DNA of 64,000 nt, taken from assembly GCF_003711105.1 (NCBI RefSeq), contig NZ_CP023865.1, forward strand, positions 403,501 to 467,500, written 5' to 3'. Under the pieces are notes generated by a model. That model saw nothing but the letters and a program-made list of their open reading frames with translations. It made no database searches and had not been told where the DNA came from. Positions 39,903-48,752 of this stretch are shown here, piece by piece. Source of the stretch: Actinoplanes teichomyceticus ATCC 31121. Lineage in GTDB: Bacteria > Actinomycetota > Actinomycetes > Mycobacteriales > Micromonosporaceae. Both the position numbers and the translations under genes were made by a program. Position 1 is the first letter of the stretch. Every line of letters begins with the position of its first letter.

Positions 39903-42821
39903 TCACTCCTGGGAGGGTGGTGACGGATCCGCGAACAGCAGGTTGTCCATTGCGACGCTGGTCAGAGGCTCCGCGAAGTAGTATCCCTGCCCCAGCTCGC
40001 AGTTGCCGTCGGTGAGCTCACTGAGCTGGCCGGCGTCCTCGATCCCCTCGGCGACGGTGGACAGCTGCAGCGCCTGGCCGAGCTGGATGATCCCCAGGGT
40101 CAGGGCGGCCGCGGCCGGCAGGTCCCCGATGTCGTCGACGAACGACTTGTCGATCTTGATGATGTCCACCGGGAAGTTCCGCAGGTACGCCAGCGACGAG
40201 TACCCGGTGCCGAAGTCGTCGATCGCCAGCCGGACCCCGAGCGCCTTGATCTCCTCCAGCCGGCGCAGCGTCTCCGGCCGGTGGTCCACCAGCAGCGACT
40301 CGGTCAGCTCGATGATCAGACACTCGGCCGGCAGCCCGCTGTCCGCCAGCGCCGACCCGACCAGCCGGGGCAGATCGGCGCGCTCCAGCTGGACCGCGGA
40401 GAGGTTCACGCTCACCGTGAGGGGCGCCTGCCCGGCGCGCCGGCTGTTCCACCGGGCCGCCTGCCGGCACGCCTCACGCAGCACCCACTCGCCGATCGGC
40501 ACGATCAGCCCGGTCTCCTCGGCGAGCGGGATGAACTCCATCGGCGGGATCATCCCCCGGTCCGGATGCTGCCAGCGGACCAGCGCCTCCAGGCCGGAGA
40601 TCTCTTCGGTACGCAGCCGCACGATCGGCTGGAACCGCAGCTCGAACTCGTGCCGCAGCACCGCCCGGCGCAGGTCGGCCTCCATCTGCAGGTGCTTCTG
40701 GAACGACTCCCGCATGGCCGGCTCGAAGACCGCGAACTGGTCCTTGCCCAGCTTCTTCGCCTCGAACATCGCCAGGTCGGCGCGGACCAGCAGGTCCTCC
40801 GGCTCGACATCGCCGGCCTCGGCGTACGCCACCCCGACGCTGCAGCTCGCGTAGATCTCCCGCCCGTCCAGGTCGAACGGGTCGCGCAGCGCCTGCACGA
40901 TGCGCCGGGCCACCGGCACCGCCGCGTCCACGCCGGAGATCTCCGGGAGCAGCACGGCGAACTCGTCCCCGCCCAGCCGGGCCGCGGTGTCCCCGGTGCG
41001 CAGGCACTCCCGCAGCCGCTCGGCCACCGCCGCCAGCAGCCGGTCACCGACCGCGTGTCCCAGCGAGTCGTTCACCACCTTGAACCGGTCCAGGTCGACC
41101 AGCAGCGCGGCCACCCCGCCGGTCCGGGCGGTGGCGAACGCGTTCTCCAGCCGGGTGGTGAACAGCGAGCGGTTGGCCAGCCCGGTCAGCGAGTCGTGGA
41201 ACGCGTGGTTCATCTCGCGCAGCGTGCGGGCATCGGTGATGGCCAGGCTGACGTGCTCGGCGAAGGCCTGCAGGATCTCCCGCGACGCCTGGTCCCATTC
41301 CCGGATCTCCCGGTAGCAGCCGACGAACAGGGCGCCGACCACGGCGCCGTCCTCGTGGACCGGCACCGCCATCACACTCTTCAGCTTCGCCCGGACGATC
41401 TCCGGCACCGCGATCGGTGAGCTCGCGTAGTCGTCGACCGCGACCAGCTCGTCGCCCATGATCGCGAGCCCGGCGGCGCCCAGCGCGGCCACCGGCACCG
41501 CCTGCATCCGCAGCACGGCCTCCTCGGGCACGCCCCGGCTGGCGAAGAGGCTGGTCCGGCTGGGGTCGTCCACGTCCAGCACGGTCAGCCCGGACATCTG
41601 CACGTCCAGCAGCTCGGCGGCGCTCGCGGTGATCTGGTCGAGGATCCGGCGCAGCGGTTCCCGGCGGGCGATCGCCCGCTGCACCGAGCTCAGCTCGTCG
41701 AAGAGCCGCTGCCGCCGCTGCAGGGAGCTGATCAGCCGGTCGTTCTCGGCGGCGTGCCGGCGTTCGGCCTCGATCAGGTACAGCGCCTGCAGGCTCAGTT
41801 CGAGCACGCGGGCCATCCCGCGGAGCAGGCACACCTCCTCGACGCTGAACCCGGCCTCCCGGCCCAGCACCAGCACCCCCGGTCGCAGGCCGCCGAGGTG
41901 CGCCAGGGCGACCGCGTAGCGGCGGCCGTCGGCCTCGAAGGTGGCGCGCAGACCGGCGGCGATCTCGGCCAGGGTGCGGGCCGGGATCCGTTCGGCCGGC
42001 AGGCCGACCGCGGCGACCACACCCCCGTCGACCATCAGCACCGCGAGGTCGGCGCCGAGCGCGCGGACCGCACACTCGACGGCGGCGTGTTGCGCTGCGG
42101 CCTCATCGGGCCGGTCGGCGACGACGGCGAGGAACTCCGTCAGTTGCTGGGTGGCGAGCACGTGGTTGCAGTCGGCGCGAGAGCAACCCAGTTGAGGAAT
42201 TGCAACCGGCCCCGTTGATTGCACCGGCCCCGTTGCAGCCCGCCCGTCACGGCCCGCACCGGGCGCCGCCCCGGCCGCCGCGCCGCTGGCCGCTGCGGGA
42301 GTGCCGCCCTCGCGCCGCTGCCCGCCCGCCCTCGCCCTGCTGCCGGCCCGTCCCGGTCCCCTGCCGTCCGTCCTCGTCCCGTTGCTCGCCCGTCCTCGCC
42401 GTGCTGCTCGCCCGTCCTCGCCCTGCTGCCGGCCCGTCCCGGTCCCCTGCCGTCGGTCCTCGTCCCGTTGCTCGCCCGTCCTCGCCGTGCTGCTTGCCCG
42501 TCCTCGCCGTGCTGCTTGCCCGTCCTCGCCGTGCTGCTCGCCCGTCCTCGTCTCCCCGCTCGCTCGTCCTCGCCGTGCTGCTCGCCCGTCCTCGTCTCCC
42601 CGCCCGCCCGTCCTCGTCCCGCTGCCCGCCGCGCCGTCCGGCCCGCCGCTGTGCCGCCCCGCCGGGAGTGCTGCAGCCCCCGGTGCCCGACGCGCGCTGC
42701 GGCGCGCTGCGCCCGGCGGGCAGCCGTAGCGTGGCATCGGCGGGTCCGCGCCGGATCGAGGCTCATGCCCGATCCGTTCCTTCGACGGCCGGTCGCCGCC
42801 CGGTTGTGCCAATCTGCTCAC
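39903..42821 (-). CDS. GAF-GGDEF-EAL c-di-GMP turnover protein with long repeat-encoded N-terminus
   Basis: The 972-residue protein begins with about 205 residues of Arg/Gly/Glu/Thr-rich low complexity, followed by two sensor-like regions with a GAF-type domain (about 390-535). A GGDEF domain has its intact site RLGGDEFAVLLPE (about 615-625), and an EAL domain follows with EALVRWQ, IDDFGTGYSSLAYL, KIDKSF and VAEGIE. All key residues for cyclase and phosphodiesterase sites look present, so it may make and degrade cyclic di-GMP. GTG 42821 follows a TTGACA -35 and an AATGAC hexamer, which supports a leaderless start and translation of the low-complexity part; a start after the repeats cannot be excluded. 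Confidence 0.85.
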   Translation of the reverse strand: MSRLAQPGGDRPSKERIGHEPRSGADPPMPRYGCPPGAARRSARRAPGAAALPAGRHSGGPDGAAGSGTRTGGRGDEDGRAARRGRASGETRTGEQHGEDGQAARRGRASSTARTGEQRDEDRRQGTGTGRQQGEDGRAARRGRASNGTRTDGRGPGRAGSRARAGGQRREGGTPAAASGAAAGAAPGAGRDGRAATGPVQSTGPVAIPQLGCSRADCNHVLATQQLTEFLAVVADRPDEAAAQHAAVECAVRALGADLAVLMVDGGVVAAVGLPAERIPARTLAEIAAGLRATFEADGRRYAVALAHLGGLRPGVLVLGREAGFSVEEVCLLRGMARVLELSLQALYLIEAERRHAAENDRLISSLQRRQRLFDELSSVQRAIARREPLRRILDQITASAAELLDVQMSGLTVLDVDDPSRTSLFASRGVPEEAVLRMQAVPVAALGAAGLAIMGDELVAVDDYASSPIAVPEIVRAKLKSVMAVPVHEDGAVVGALFVGCYREIREWDQASREILQAFAEHVSLAITDARTLREMNHAFHDSLTGLANRSLFTTRLENAFATARTGGVAALLVDLDRFKVVNDSLGHAVGDRLLAAVAERLRECLRTGDTAARLGGDEFAVLLPEISGVDAAVPVARRIVQALRDPFDLDGREIYASCSVGVAYAEAGDVEPEDLLVRADLAMFEAKKLGKDQFAVFEPAMRESFQKHLQMEADLRRAVLRHEFELRFQPIVRLRTEEISGLEALVRWQHPDRGMIPPMEFIPLAEETGLIVPIGEWVLREACRQAARWNSRRAGQAPLTVSVNLSAVQLERADLPRLVGSALADSGLPAECLIIELTESLLVDHRPETLRRLEEIKALGVRLAIDDFGTGYSSLAYLRNFPVDIIKIDKSFVDDIGDLPAAAALTLGIIQLGQALQLSTVAEGIEDAGQLSELTDGNCELGQGYYFAEPLTSVAMDNLLFADPSPPSQE
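42474..42627. repeat. 22-bp minisatellite, seven tandem units
   Basis: Seven consecutive 22-bp units begin at 42474, 42496, 42518, 42540, 42562, 42584 and 42606. The first three are identical except for the last base of the third; the others have drifted at up to seven sites. Upstream to 42335 the same words recur in an 86-bp direct repeat (42335 and 42421). The unit is not a multiple of three, so the protein repeats every 22 residues (66 bp). All frames stay open on both strands through the tract. Confidence 0.9.
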
Positions 42822-42875
42822 TAGTGGTCATTGTGTCGTCACTTGTGGTTGTCAAAGTCGGTCCGGTAGACCTGA

Positions 42876-44690
42876 ATGGAGTCCGTGGCCAGCCCTGACG
42901 AACCCGTGCACCCGGCGCCCGCCGGGCTCGCCGGGGCCCGTGTCGGCGCCGGCTTCGCCGCCTTCTTCGGTGCCTCCGCGACCGCCCCGATCGCCACGAT
43001 GGTCACGGTGACCCCGCCGGTCCTGGCCACCGGCGCCGGCCCGCTGGCCGCCCTGTCCATCCTCGCCGTCACGGTCCTGCTGTTGCTCTTCAGCACCCCG
43101 TATGCCGCGATGATCCGCCGCCACCCCGGCGCCGGCGCGGCGTACCCGCAGATCGCCCGCGGCCTGGGCCGCCCCGCCGCGCTGATCGCCGCGTGGCTGG
43201 CCCTGGCCGGCTACCACGCGATCCAGTTCGGTCTCTACGCCATGCTCGGCCAGGCCGCCGCGCCGCTGCTGGACAACTGGTTCGCGGTGAGCGCGCCCTG
43301 GTGGGCGGTGGCTGCCGGCTGCTGGGCCCTGGTGGCGTGCTGCGGCACGCTGCGCGTGGAGTTCGCCGCCGGGGTGATCGCCCTGCTGAGCGTCGCCCAG
43401 GCCGCCGTGCTGACCGGTCTGGCCGCGGCCAACGTGCTGCGTCCGGCCGGCGACCGGATCGAGATCGGCTCCGTCCTGCCGACCGATCCGGCCCGGGTCG
43501 ACCGTCCGCTGCTCGGCCTGCTGCTCGTTGTCGCGGTGCTGGCCTTCGTCGGCATCGAGACCGCCGGGGCGTACGCGGAGGAGTCCCACGACCCGCGCCG
43601 CACCACCGGCCGGGCCGCCCGGGTGGCGACGCTGCTCGTCGCGCTGCTGCTGGCCGGCGTCACCTGGAGCGTGGTCGTCGCGGCCGGCCCGCGCGAGGTG
43701 GCCGGTCGGGCCGCCGCCCGAGGACCGGAGCTGCTGTTCGCGCTGGCCGACGAGCGGCTCGCCCCGTGGGCCGTCACCCTGAGCCGGTTGACGCTGCTGA
43801 CCGGCCTGCTCGCCGCGATCCTCGCACTGCACCACGCGATCACCCGCCAGCTGTATGCGCTCGGCCGTGAACGGGTCCTGCCCGGCGTACTGGGGCAGGT
43901 ATCGCACCACACCGGCGCCCCCCGCGCCGCCTCACTGACCCAATCGCTGATCGTGGGCGCCGCGCTGACCGGCGCCCATCTGGCCGGCGCCGAGGCCTCG
44001 GCCCGCACCGCGCGCCGTCTCGTCGTCGGCGGCGGGCTCGCCGTCCTGGTGTTGTTGCTGCTCACCGCACTCGGCGCGCTCCTGCACCTGAATCGTGCCC
44101 CGGGCCGGGAGAACCTCTGGACGCGGTTCCTCACGCCCGTCGTGTCCACCGTGTTCCTGGGCCTGCTGCTCCACATCGCCGGCCGACACCTCCCGTCCCT
44201 GCTCGGGGTCCGCTCCGGATCCATCTGGGTGACCGTGGTGCTGGGCGGCCTGGCGGCCTGCCTGGTCACCGGGCTCGCGCACGCCCTCGTGCTGCGCACG
44301 ATGCACCCGGTCCGCTACGCCGGCATCGGCCTGGGCGGCGTCGCGCTGGTCGTCACCCCGCAGCCCGACCCGGACGAGTCGGCCGCGGTGACCCCGGACA
44401 GCCCGGCCGACCCCTGGTCGTGGAGCACGTCGACCGGTTCCCGCACGGCCGGTCCCGCCTCGCCCCGCCCTTCCGCCCCCGACCCGGTGCCCGGGCCGCC
44501 TCCCGACCCGGTGCCCGGGCCGCCTCCCGACCCGGTGCCCGGGCGGCCCCCCGGCTCGGCGGCCGATGCGCCCGCCTCGGAGGCAACCAGGCCGGCCGGC
44601 GACCCCTCGGGAACACCCGCCAAGCTGCCCCGGCAGCGCACGCCCGGCGCGCACCGGCCCGAACGGGTCCGCCGCGAGGTCAACGGCTGA
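42876..44690 (+). CDS. APC-family amino acid permease with proline-rich tail
   Basis: The 604-residue protein has about 12 membrane spans. The first carries the unwound-helix motif GAGFAAFFGASATAPIATM, and AGAAYPQIARGLGRPAALIA is typical of APC permeases, as is the FVGIETAGAYAEESHDPRR loop. From about residue 495 to the end is a Pro/Ser/Asp-rich cytosolic tail with three copies of an 8-residue unit (PDPVPGPP). It is divergent from the GGDEF-EAL gene. The start is ATG 42876, or GTG 42885. The transported amino acid is not predictable. Confidence 0.87.
   Translation: MESVASPDEPVHPAPAGLAGARVGAGFAAFFGASATAPIATMVTVTPPVLATGAGPLAALSILAVTVLLLLFSTPYAAMIRRHPGAGAAYPQIARGLGRPAALIAAWLALAGYHAIQFGLYAMLGQAAAPLLDNWFAVSAPWWAVAAGCWALVACCGTLRVEFAAGVIALLSVAQAAVLTGLAAANVLRPAGDRIEIGSVLPTDPARVDRPLLGLLLVVAVLAFVGIETAGAYAEESHDPRRTTGRAARVATLLVALLLAGVTWSVVVAAGPREVAGRAAARGPELLFALADERLAPWAVTLSRLTLLTGLLAAILALHHAITRQLYALGRERVLPGVLGQVSHHTGAPRAASLTQSLIVGAALTGAHLAGAEASARTARRLVVGGGLAVLVLLLLTALGALLHLNRAPGRENLWTRFLTPVVSTVFLGLLLHIAGRHLPSLLGVRSGSIWVTVVLGGLAACLVTGLAHALVLRTMHPVRYAGIGLGGVALVVTPQPDPDESAAVTPDSPADPWSWSTSTGSRTAGPASPRPSAPDPVPGPPPDPVPGPPPDPVPGRPPGSAADAPASEATRPAGDPSGTPAKLPRQRTPGAHRPERVRREVNG
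44481..44552. repeat. 24-bp tandem repeat, three copies
   Basis: Units start at 44481, 44505 and 44529. The first two are identical; the third differs in its last bases. They encode the PDPVPGPP repeats in the permease tail and stay in frame. Confidence 0.88.
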
Positions 44691-45341
44691 CCCCGGCCGC
44701 CGCCTGCCTACAGGTAACGCATCGCATCCTCCTCGCCCGCGAAATGGAACGCCCGGACTCTGCCACCCCGGGCGGAATCCGGCCGCGCAGCCTGTGGACA
44801 GCGGCGCAGTGTGGAAAACCCAACGAGGAACGGATGGGCAGGCACCATCACCAAGGCCGGTCACGGTCCGCCGCGGCTTCCCGGCGCCGCTCACCCGCTC
44901 GGGGTGTGGGGAGCGGCTGGGAAGCCGGCAGCGACGGAGGACAACGGGAGGAGAAGACGGCAGCCGGCAGGGAAGCGGTGGCAGCGAGCGCAACCGGCAG
45001 GGAGGTAATAGCGGCAGGCAGGCGGTGGCGGAAGACGGCAGGAAGTGAGGGCAGCAGAACGGGAGGTGAGCACCGCCAGGCGGCGAGTCCAGCGCGGGAA
45101 GCAGCAGAGGGAGCGGGTGACAGCGTGGTGAGCAGGTGGGCAGCGTCCGGAAGTGACGGAGCGAAGGAGTGGCACGGGCGGCCGGAAATACCGGCGCCGA
45201 CGCGAAACGGCCGAAGGCGGCCCCGGTCCGCCGGTCACCACCCGCTCCGCGCCATACGCAACACCCCGGCCCGGAGCAGCGCCGCGATTGATCCCGTTGA
45301 AGCGAGGAAAGTTCCCGGGCGAGGTGGCACGATCGACGGTG
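44691..45341. other. 651-base intergenic stretch with a purine-rich strand
   Basis: No convincing gene: open frames here lack the G/C-ending codon pattern of real genes in this window. From about 44930 to 45140 the plus strand is a dense run of GGA, GAA, GGC and GCA words with few pyrimidine tracts, which is unlike the rest of the window. It precedes the flippase-like gene. No hairpin or riboswitch motif was recognised. Confidence 0.6.
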
Positions 45342-46382
45342 ATGACCGCGACCGGCACTCCGGCGGCGGCCACGTCGGCGACCGGCCGGCCACGACGGTT
45401 CGGCCGGGGGTCGCTGCTGGCCGTCGTGATGGTCGCTGTCCTGGGCACGGAGCTGGTCATCGGCTGGCCCGCGCTGACCGAGGCGTTCGCCCAGCTGCGC
45501 GCGCCGCAGTGGGGCTGGGTCGGCGGGGCGCTGGCCGCGGAGATCGTCTCGATGGGGACGTATGCGCGGATGCAGCGGGCGCTGCTGCGTGGCGCGGGCA
45601 CCAAGGTCAGCGTACGGCGGCATGTGGCGATGGCCTACGCGGCGCACTCGCTGAGCGTGACCCTGCCCGGCGGGCCGGTGTTCTCCACCAGCTTCAACTT
45701 CCGGCAGATGCGGCGGTACGGCGTCTCCCCCGCGGAGGCCTCCTGGTGCATCGCGCTGAGCGGGGTGCTCTCCACGGGCGCGCTGATCCTGGTCGGCTCG
45801 GTCGGCGGGCTCCTGGCCCGCAACACCGGCAGCTGGCGCACCCTGGTCGGGTACGCGGTCGCGGCGGTCGCGGTGACCGCGGCGGTCCGGCTGCTCGCCA
45901 GCCACCCGTTGTGGCTGGACCGTCCGGTGCGGGCGCTGCTGGGCGGGGTGAACCGGGTGCGCCGTCGGCCGCCGGAGCACGGCGCGGACCGGCTGTTCGG
46001 CTTCGTCACTCAGTTGCAGGCGATCCGGGTGCATCCGGTGCACTTCCTCGTGGCGGCGCTGCTGGCCTGCGCGAACTGGCTGTTCGACGCGTTGTGCCTG
46101 TGGATGTGCTGCATCGCGGTGGGCGCGGACCGGATCACGCCGGTGCACCTGCTGATCGCGTACTGCGCGGGGATGGCTGCGGCGAGCGTGCCGGTGGTTC
46201 CCGGCGGCCTCGGCATCGTCGACGCCGCGCTGGTGCTGGGCCTGGTGGCCGGTGGCCTGACCAGCGCCAACGCGGTCGCCGCGGTGGTTCTCTACCGTCT
46301 GATCAGTTTCGGTTTCATCATCGGCGCCGGCTGGCTGGTGTGGCTCCTGCTGCGCCACCGGGCCAAGCGCGCCCGTCCCTAG
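45342..46382 (+). CDS. flippase-like integral membrane protein (UPF0104/AglD2 type)
   Basis: The 346-residue protein has about eight membrane spans and the motifs of the lysylphosphatidylglycerol-synthase membrane-region family: AAHSLSVTLPGGPVFSTSFNFRQM and VPVVPGGLGIVDAALVLGL, in which the PGGLG turn is characteristic. These proteins are thought to move lipids or lipid-linked sugars. ATG 45342 (MTATGTPA) is the likely start; a longer frame from 45153 would translate Arg-rich intergenic sequence. It is convergent with the TPR gene at 46384, 1 base apart. Confidence 0.83.
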   Translation: MTATGTPAAATSATGRPRRFGRGSLLAVVMVAVLGTELVIGWPALTEAFAQLRAPQWGWVGGALAAEIVSMGTYARMQRALLRGAGTKVSVRRHVAMAYAAHSLSVTLPGGPVFSTSFNFRQMRRYGVSPAEASWCIALSGVLSTGALILVGSVGGLLARNTGSWRTLVGYAVAAVAVTAAVRLLASHPLWLDRPVRALLGGVNRVRRRPPEHGADRLFGFVTQLQAIRVHPVHFLVAALLACANWLFDALCLWMCCIAVGADRITPVHLLIAYCAGMAAASVPVVPGGLGIVDAALVLGLVAGGLTSANAVAAVVLYRLISFGFIIGAGWLVWLLLRHRAKRARP

Positions 46383-46383
46383 C

Positions 46384-47478
46384 TCAGGTGCGCTCCTCCG
46401 GCCGCACCGGGACGTTCCCCGATCGGCGTCCGAACAGCTTCCAGCCCCGCTTCTTCTTCTCCACGGCCGGGGGCGCGGCGCCGTTGAGGACGTCGAGCCG
46501 CTGCCGGGCGACCGGATTGCCCGGTTCCAGCCGTAGCGACGTGGTCAGCGCCTGCCGCGCCTGGTCGACGTGCCCGAGCGCGGCCAGCGCCACCCCGTGG
46601 GTGAAGTAGTAGTGTGCCTCGTTCGGGTCCAGCCCGATGGCGGTGCGTGCGGCCTGCTCGGCGTCGGCAAGCTGCCGGTCGGCGGCCAGCAGCGCCCAGG
46701 CCACCCGGTCGTGCCAGAGCGGGTTCTTCGGCTCGACGATGACCGCCCGGTACGCCATCGACATCGCCTCGTCGTGTTTGCCCTGCAGGGTGAGCGCCCG
46801 GCTGGCGATGGCGAGCGGCCGCGGGTCGTCGGGCGCCAGTTCGGTGGCTTTCTGCGCGGCGGCCAGCGCCGGGTCGACCTGGTCGAGGGCGAGCCGGACC
46901 CGGGCCATCAGGATCCAGCCGGCCGCCGCGTCCGGATGCCCGGCGAGCACCGGTTCGAGCATCGCGGCGGCCTCGGCCGGCTGCATGTTCTCGAAGAGGG
47001 CGGCGGCCCGGGCGATGGCCATGTCGGTCGGATCGGCGAAGGCCCGCTCGGCCACATCCGGAAACGCCCCCGCTCCGAGCGGCGCCGCGCCGGGCAACGC
47101 TCCCGCGCCGGGCAGCGGCGCCGCGCCGGGCAATGCTCCCGCGCCGGGCAATGCTCCCGCGCCGGGCAATGCTCCCGCGCCGGGCAATGCTCCCGCGCCG
47201 GGCAATGCTCCCGCGCCGGGCAATGCTCCCGCGCCGGGCAATGCTCCCGCGCCGGGCAATGCTCCCGCGCCGGGCAATGCTCCCGCGCCGGGCAACGCTC
47301 CCGCTCCCGGCAATGCTCCCGCGCCGGGCACCGGCGCGGGCAGCGCCCCGGCGCCGGGAGCCGGCGCCGGGGCGGCTGCCCGGCCGGCCCCGGGCAGCCC
47401 GGGAACACTGGCGGGCGGGGGCACGGCAGCGCCGGCGGAGGCGGCACCGGGATCGGCGGTTCGGGCCAGGTCGGTCAT
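46384..47478 (-). CDS. TPR protein with a GAGALP repeat tract
   Basis: The 364-residue protein has about 50 N-terminal residues rich in Ala and Pro, then a tract of about a dozen GAGALP hexapeptides, then TPR-type helices (AAAMLEPVLAGHPDAAAGWI, AIASRALTLQGKHDEAMSMA, AHYYFTHGVALAALGHVDQA) and a basic tail. No signal peptide is visible. TPRs carry protein contacts. A related TPR gene lies just upstream on the same strand (47614-48639). The repeat tract is encoded by near-identical 18-bp units. Confidence 0.8.
   Translation of the reverse strand: MTDLARTADPGAASAGAAVPPPASVPGLPGAGRAAAPAPAPGAGALPAPVPGAGALPGAGALPGAGALPGAGALPGAGALPGAGALPGAGALPGAGALPGAGALPGAGALPGAGALPGAAPLPGAGALPGAAPLGAGAFPDVAERAFADPTDMAIARAAALFENMQPAEAAAMLEPVLAGHPDAAAGWILMARVRLALDQVDPALAAAQKATELAPDDPRPLAIASRALTLQGKHDEAMSMAYRAVIVEPKNPLWHDRVAWALLAADRQLADAEQAARTAIGLDPNEAHYYFTHGVALAALGHVDQARQALTTSLRLEPGNPVARQRLDVLNGAAPPAVEKKKRGWKLFGRRSGNVPVRPEERT
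47082..47345. repeat. 18-bp tandem repeat tract, about a dozen units
   Basis: The plus strand repeats an 18-base word (GCTCCCGCGCCGGGCAAT) with nearly no change across the middle; the outer units drift. 18 is a multiple of three, so the minus-strand protein keeps reading GAGALP. No spacers separate the units, which excludes a CRISPR array. Confidence 0.92.
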
Positions 47479-47613
47479 CGGGCCGCTCCGGGTAGCCAGG
47501 GGACGGGGCTCACAGGCCCTACTTCGGCAGCCCAGTGCGGATTCTTAGGACACCGCGCGCGAAAGGGCCGCCGATCGGCCGGCGCGGAGGCCCCGGGGCC
47601 GCACCGGGTGCCG

Positions 47614-48639
47614 TCAACGCGGAACCATCGAGGTGAGCAGGCGGACCGCCAGGCCGGCCAGGCTGGCCACGCCGAGCAGGCTCGGCAGCCAGCCGGCGGG
47701 CGCCACCGTCGCGGTGAGCAGGAGGGCGAGGGTCAGGACCGCCGCGATGCCGGCGGCCCGCTGCCGGATCAGCACCACCCTGAGGTACGACCGCAGCACC
47801 CCGTCGACGCGCGCCAGGAAGTATCCGGCGTATCCGGCCGGAGCCAGCGCGGCCACCGCGGCCAGCAGCCGGGCCCACCCGGTCGAGTCACTCGCCGTGC
47901 GCCAGCCCAGATAGGCGAAGACCACCATGATGATCGCGGCGTAGACCAGGAACTGCCGCAACGCCGCGTCCAGCAGGTGCCGGCTGGCGTCCTGCCGGGG
48001 ATCCGCCCGCAGCGCGGCGACCAGCCCGCTCATGCCGCGGGCCAGCCGGCTCAACGCGAACGGGTTGCGCTGCACCACGTCGAACGCGGCCAGCTCGTGC
48101 CGGGCGATGGCGTGCTCCGGCTGCAACCGCAGCGCGTCCCGCAGGGCGTTCCGGGCCCGCTCCGGCCGGTGCAGCTGCTTCATCACCATGGCGTACGTGA
48201 TCCGGAAATCCGCCTCGTCGGGGTCCAGCCGGATCGCCTCGCGGGCCGCGTGTTCCGCCTCCACAGGCCGTCTGCCCTGCTCCAGCAGGGCCCAGGCGAG
48301 CCGGTTGTGCCGGTACGGGTTGTCCGCCTGCCGGGCCACCGCGGCCTGCGCCGTGGTGATCGCCTCGTCGTGCCGCCCGAGCGCGGTCAGTGCCCGGCTG
48401 AGCGCGGTGAGCGCCTCCGCCGACCCGGGCGCCTGCCGCACCGCCCGGGTGGCCACCTCGTACGCGAGGTCCGGCTTCTCCAGCGCCAGCTGTGCGTGTG
48501 TCATCAGCACCAGCGCGGTCACGTGGTCGGGTTCGGCGGCGAGCACCGGGCCGAGCAGATCGGCGGCCGCGCCCGGCTCGCCGCGCTGCAGTTGCAGCCG
48601 GGCCAGTGCCACCGGCTGCCCGGTGCCCGGCCCGGTCAT
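47614..48639 (-). CDS. TPR protein with C-terminal membrane spans
   Basis: The 341-residue protein has five or six TPR-like helix pairs (ARLQLQRGEPGAAADLLGPV, ALTALSRALTALGRHDEAIT, NRLAWALLEQGRRPVEAEHA, FRITYAMVMKQLHRPERARN) followed by four hydrophobic spans near the C-terminus. The TPR part is clearly related to that of the gene downstream, pointing to a local duplication with different extra parts: membrane tail here, repeat tract there. ATG 48639 begins MTGPGTGQ; longer frames upstream are Arg-rich shadow. The role is unknown. Confidence 0.78.
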   Translation of the reverse strand: MTGPGTGQPVALARLQLQRGEPGAAADLLGPVLAAEPDHVTALVLMTHAQLALEKPDLAYEVATRAVRQAPGSAEALTALSRALTALGRHDEAITTAQAAVARQADNPYRHNRLAWALLEQGRRPVEAEHAAREAIRLDPDEADFRITYAMVMKQLHRPERARNALRDALRLQPEHAIARHELAAFDVVQRNPFALSRLARGMSGLVAALRADPRQDASRHLLDAALRQFLVYAAIIMVVFAYLGWRTASDSTGWARLLAAVAALAPAGYAGYFLARVDGVLRSYLRVVLIRQRAAGIAAVLTLALLLTATVAPAGWLPSLLGVASLAGLAVRLLTSMVPR

Positions 48640-48752
48640 GCCGCGCCGCCCGGCCCGCGTCCGGCGGACCGCTCGTGACCGGGTGGCAGACCCACCCGGT
48701 CGGGTTCCGCGCGGTACCGCTGCACGGCGCGCCTCCCTGTCGCACGGCCGGA

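Noticed and set aside
42335..42627. CRISPR array
   Set aside because: The 22-bp units are directly adjacent with no spacers, and no cas genes are present.
47082..47345. CRISPR array or transposon end repeats
   Set aside because: The 18-bp units are contiguous, in frame with a TPR protein, and encode a regular hexapeptide.
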